Part shown: positions 54,863 through 57,548 of the stretch, one piece after another
Position numbering within the stretch: position 1 is the stretch's first letter
Layout of the letters: every line of letters begins with the position of its first letter
Origin: Microbacterium gubbeenense DSM 15944
GTDB lineage: Bacteria; Actinomycetota; Actinomycetes; Actinomycetales; Microbacteriaceae
NCBI RefSeq assembly: GCF_000422745.1
Contig: NZ_AUGQ01000014.1
Location: 1 to 57,548, forward strand
Direction: 5' to 3'
DNA length: 57,548 nucleotides
Notes under the pieces: model-generated
What the model saw: the letters and a program-made list of their open reading frames with translations, nothing else
Databases searched by the model: none
Told to the model about the DNA's origin: nothing
Translations under genes and position numbers: made by a program

Positions 54863-55495
54863 TCACGACCGCACGTCCCACGTGACACCCGAGACGCGCA
54901 GGCTCGCGCGGTGCGCGGTCTGCTCGATGAGTGCGGCGTTGGCCCCGTCGACGGTGCGGGCGAATTCGGTCGCCTGCTCGACGCTGCGACCACCGAGGGT
55001 GTGGCGTTCGACGAGCCGCCGCTCGCGCTCATCGGCGGGAGCCTCACAGAACCACGCCTCGTCGAGCAGATCGCGCACGCGGATCCACGGATCCTGCTCT
55101 GAGAGCAGGTAGTTGCCCTCGACAACCACGACGCGAGCTGACGGCTCGATCGCGACCTCGCCGGCGACGGGCTCGTCGACCTCGCGGCGAAAGCTCGGGG
55201 CATAGACCGTGTGATCCGTCTCGCGGCGCACGCGCTCGAGGAGAGCAACGAATCCGTGCCCGTCGAAGGTGTCGATCGCGCCCTTGCGCGCGCGGCGGCC
55301 GAGCCGGTCGAGAGTGCGGTTCGCGAGGTGGAAGCCATCCATCGGCAGGTGCGTCGCGCGCTCCCCCAACTGCTCGACAAGTGCCGTCGCGAGCGTCGTC
55401 TTCCCGCTGCCCGGACTGCCCGCGATGCCGACGATTACGCGCGGTGAGGACCCGGCGAGTGCATCGATTCGGGCGATCAGGGTGTCGAGGGGCAT
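54863..55495 (-). CDS. Nucleoside/nucleotide kinase family protein
   Basis: A 210-residue P-loop kinase of the uridine kinase/pantothenate kinase-like group: Walker A GSPGSGKTT (about 26-34), the LPMDGFHL acidic motif, TFDGHGF, APSFRREVDEP and VVVEGNYLL. Related proteins (FrcK-like) are found with sugar transporters, but none is adjacent. Substrate unknown. ATG 55495 lacks a clear ribosome binding site. Confidence 0.82.
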   Translation of the reverse strand: MPLDTLIARIDALAGSSPRVIVGIAGSPGSGKTTLATALVEQLGERATHLPMDGFHLANRTLDRLGRRARKGAIDTFDGHGFVALLERVRRETDHTVYAPSFRREVDEPVAGEVAIEPSARVVVVEGNYLLSEQDPWIRVRDLLDEAWFCEAPADERERRLVERHTLGGRSVEQATEFARTVDGANAALIEQTAHRASLRVSGVTWDVRS

Positions 55496-55599
55496 GGAGG
55501 GAGTCTGGCAGAAGATTTCGTTGAGTGTCTCGTGGTGAAAGGCGACGGGCGCAGCCTTTCATGAGGAGCTCCCGCCTCGACCAAGCGCACAATTATGGC

Positions 55600-55605
55600 T
55601 AGAAT
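55600..55605 (+). promoter_or_regulatory. Possible -10 element of the toxin-antitoxin operon
   Basis: TAGAAT lies 6 bases before the antitoxin ATG, which would give a leaderless transcript. No convincing -35 was found, and no Shine-Dalgarno precedes the ATG. Confidence 0.35.
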
Positions 55606-55611
55606 TGAATC

Positions 55612-55878
55612 ATGACTAACGCCACATTAGGAGTTCGAGAACTCCGAGATGGCCTCAGCCGCCACCTTGCCGCAGTGCGCGATGAGGGCGTGGAGATCAC
55701 CGTCACGGATCATGGAACACCGGTCGCGCGAATCACCCGGATCGTCTCAGAGTCCGGGGTGGAGCGACTACTCCGTGAAGGCCTCGCGCGCGCTGCGACC
55801 GCTCCCCGGGAGCCGCTCCCCGAGCCCATCCTCACCGCAGGCACCGTGAGCGATCTCGTGGCTGATCAGCGCGGATGA
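55612..55878 (+). CDS. vapB: Type II antitoxin, Phd/YefM (VapB) family
   Basis: An 88-residue antitoxin. The N-terminal Phd/YefM DNA-binding fold is visible (VRELRDGLSRHLAAVRDEGVEITVTDHGTPVARI), and the C-terminal tail wraps and inhibits the toxin. It overlaps the toxin gene by 4 bases (ATGA). Such proteins autorepress their operon. Confidence 0.9.
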   Translation: MTNATLGVRELRDGLSRHLAAVRDEGVEITVTDHGTPVARITRIVSESGVERLLREGLARAATAPREPLPEPILTAGTVSDLVADQRG

Positions 55879-56312
55879 CGGCATACTTCGACACGTCTGC
55901 GCTGATCCCGCTGATCATCAAAGAACCGAGCAGTGCGATCTGTCTGAGTGCATGGGATGCGGCAGGTACGGTCGCTTCGAGCGCGCTCGCGTACGTCGAG
56001 GCCCACACGTCGTTCGCCCGCGCCCAGCGCATGGGGCGACTCACTGAGGAACAGCTCGACCGCGCGCTGGGGCGTTTCGATCACCTCTGGCGCCAGGTCG
56101 TCGTCCTCACGCCGACCGACGCCATCCTCAGCGAGGCCGCGCTGCTCGGCCGACGTCATGCGTTGCGCGGGTACGACGCCATACACTGCGCCTCAGCCCT
56201 TGCAGCCCGTGACGAGAGCATCTATGCCGTCAGTGGTGATCAGGCCCTACTCGAAGCGTGGCATGAGCATGGGGTTGTGACAGTGGATGCGAATCAGCGG
56301 CGTACGCCATGA
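55875..56312 (+). CDS. vapC: Type II toxin, PIN domain ribonuclease (VapC)
   Basis: A 145-residue PIN-domain protein with the four acidic active-site positions Asp6 (YFDTSAL), Glu42 (YVEAHTSF), Asp101 (RGYDAIHCASA) and Asp122 (SGDQALLEA). VapC toxins cleave tRNA or rRNA at single sites. All key residues are present, so it should be active. The pair sits in an accessory region rich in broken genes. Confidence 0.92.
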   Translation: MTAYFDTSALIPLIIKEPSSAICLSAWDAAGTVASSALAYVEAHTSFARAQRMGRLTEEQLDRALGRFDHLWRQVVVLTPTDAILSEAALLGRRHALRGYDAIHCASALAARDESIYAVSGDQALLEAWHEHGVVTVDANQRRTP

Positions 56313-56357
56313 CATCGCCGGGCGCGCGTATGTCGACCGAGGATGAAAACGCACCGC

Positions 56358-56696
56358 TCACCGCCCCGTGTTCTCCCCCTGGAACAGCTCGGCGATCTTC
56401 GCGTTCTCGTAGCCGAATCCCGGCCCCTGCGGGGCGTGAATGAGCCCGTTCGCATCGACCTCGGGATTGACGTTGATCGGGTTGCTGTGGATCAACGCCT
56501 CGTAGTAGGTCGTATTGCTGATCGCCATGCAGAGGTGCTGGTGCACCACCGAGGGTCCGTGCACCTCGGCGCGCATGCGGAACGCGTTGGCAAGGTGTGC
56601 GATGCGCATTGCCCCGGTGACCCCGCCCTTGAGCGGCGTGCTGACACGCACATACGCGGCGCAGCCGTTCACGAGGAAGTCGGCGGAGTTCGGCGA
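56358..56696 (-). pseudogene. 5'-truncated enolase-superfamily (mandelate racemase-type) gene
   Basis: Only the C-terminal 112 residues remain: NSADFLVNGCAAYVRVSTPL, KGGVTGAMRIAHLANAFRMR, EVHGPS, the AISNTTYYEALIH segment and VDANGLIHAPQGPGFGYE. This matches the last part of the (beta/alpha)7-beta barrel of mandelate racemase/sugar acid dehydratase proteins of about 370-400 residues. Upstream the frame stays open (SREFTTSPPPAHAPG) but no longer resembles the family and overlaps the end of the helicase gene. The catalytic Lys and metal ligands are gone, so it is a remnant. Confidence 0.8.
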
Positions 56697-56740
56697 TCCG
56701 GGCGCATGCGCGGGAGGAGGGCTTGTCGTGAACTCGCGAC

Positions 56741-57230
56741 TCAGGCGTTTCGGCCGAGGCCCTCGAACGCTCCGCGCAGCTGCTCCCGCACGACCGGATC
56801 GTGCACGTACATGTACGTGCCGCGCATGCCGCGGGTCATCAACACGACGTAGATGTTGACGATCAGCGCACGCAGATCCTCGTCCGTGACGGCTACCCCG
56901 TACTTCGGGCTGTTCTCCTTGCCCTTCGTATCGAAATAGTTCGCGCGATCGATGCGGATCCGGCCGGCCTCGTCATCCCAGCGCACCTCGGGCCCGACGA
57001 TCACGCCGGCGTAGTTGAGGTCGTACCCCTGCACGGTGTGGATCGAACCGACCTCGTCCGCGGACCCAGATGAGTTGATCCAGTCGCGCGCGGCCACGTT
57101 CCAGCGCATTCGGAAGTCGCCGATCTCGATGTCGTATGCGTGGGCGTCCTTCTTAGACTTCCAGCGGTACCCGTACCCCGCGAGCATGCGGGAAAGACCA
57201 ACTTCTGCTTCGCGCTTCGAGATCTCGAGT
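56741..57230 (-). pseudogene. DUF2075 (Schlafen-group-3-like) DNA/RNA helicase, C-terminal part cut by an IS
   Basis: The C-terminal 163 codons of a DUF2075 helicase: EISKREAEVGLSRMLAGYG, WKSKKDAHAYDIEIGDFRMRWN, the SIHTVQGYDLNYAGVIVG motif and RANYFDTKGK. The family continues upstream of the first methionine (57187), and the frame here stays family-like to about 57229. There the sequence changes to the end of an IS256 element. The N-terminal P-loop half would lie beyond the IS, outside the window. Confidence 0.75.
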
Positions 57231-57548
57231 GGAGTCCCGCATAGTGGTGTAACGCGCGGTGGCCTGCCTCGTCTCTGACGTAGACGCGGTCACCGTGTGA
57301 TCCTTCGAGGAAACCTCCTACAGCCTCTCGAACGGAAGACACACGATGACCGCTCCTCACATTGTCGACTCTGCCACCGTCCTGCGTGAAGCGCTCGGCG
57401 ACGCGTCACCCGATCTGATGCGGCAGCTGCTGCAGACGATCATCAATTCGCTCCTGTCTGCCGAAGCCGACGCGGTCGCAGGAGCCGAGTACGGACAGCC
57501 CTCTCCTGACCGGGCCACCCAGCGCAACGGCTACCGCCACCGTGATCT
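57231..57548 (+). mobile_element. IS256-family insertion sequence, left end (partial)
   Basis: The element carries an IS256-type transposase and runs off the window. Its left end is placed near GGAGTCCCGCATAGTGGTGT at 57231 because helicase similarity stops just before it and AGTGGTGTAA-like ends are usual for actinobacterial IS256 members. The exact boundary and target duplication cannot be confirmed. Confidence 0.6.
57346..57548 (+). CDS. IS256 family (mutator type) transposase, N-terminal part
   Basis: The first 67 codons are present: MTAPHIVDSATVLREALGDA, then SPDLMRQLLQTIINSLLSAEADAV, AGAEYGQPSPDRATQRNGYRHR. This is the typical N-terminus of actinobacterial IS256 transposases, just before the DDE domain. 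ATG 57346 is preceded by GGAAG. Confidence 0.88.
   Translation, partial: MTAPHIVDSATVLREALGDASPDLMRQLLQTIINSLLSAEADAVAGAEYGQPSPDRATQRNGYRHRD

Overview
The window is high-GC, densely coded chromosomal DNA from an actinobacterium, most likely Microbacteriaceae-like. The evidence is gene content: class II DAHP synthase, GarA-type FHA protein beside MerR regulators (the layout of mycobacterial Rv1827-Rv1830), pyruvate carboxylase, ftsE-ftsX-smpB, frequent GTG/TTG starts, and GC-rich hairpin terminators without U tracts. The family-level placement is inference. No rRNA, tRNA, tmRNA or CRISPR array was seen.

Left edge (1-500): the 5' end of an ISL3-type transposase and its terminal repeat, then two related hairpins. 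From 0.5 to 15.5 kb the genes are core: aroG, an acyltransferase, an acyl-CoA ligase, def with an acidic-tailed ParA/MinD-like ATPase, pyc, a ParA protein, two MerR regulators with garA, a CopC-like protein and lpd. From 15.5 to 20.7 kb a minus-strand operon (doeB-doeD-doeA-doeC) encodes complete conversion of ectoine to aspartate. From 20.8 to 31.1 kb follow a CYTH protein, a YihY protein, a prepilin peptidase, an idonate/gluconate dehydrogenase pair, smpB-ftsX-ftsE, a TetR regulator, pepN and a flavin reductase. From 31.2 to 34.3 kb lies an OpuC-type compatible-solute ABC importer, which could supply the doe pathway, although that link is not shown by the sequence.

From 34.4 to 46.4 kb: a disulfide oxidoreductase lacking the usual active-site His, pgi, a three-gene stress-type operon (PfpI, SDR, FHA), a LuxR regulator with an ATPase-like middle domain divergent from fdhA-hbpS, a PadR-AarF pair and a flavin reductase. 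From 46.5 to 52.4 kb a transketolase gene is divergent from a GntR regulator and an ascorbate-family PTS (EIIA, EIIB, EIIC), followed by a HAD phosphatase. Two near-identical 16-bp palindromes sit in the shared promoter region, suggesting one sugar regulon.

From 52.4 kb to the end the DNA becomes accessory: an MFS-TetR drug-efflux pair with an operator, a gap with decayed coding sequence, a nucleotide-kinase-like gene, a VapBC-type toxin-antitoxin, a 5'-truncated enolase-superfamily gene, and a DUF2075 helicase gene interrupted by an IS256-family element that runs off the window.
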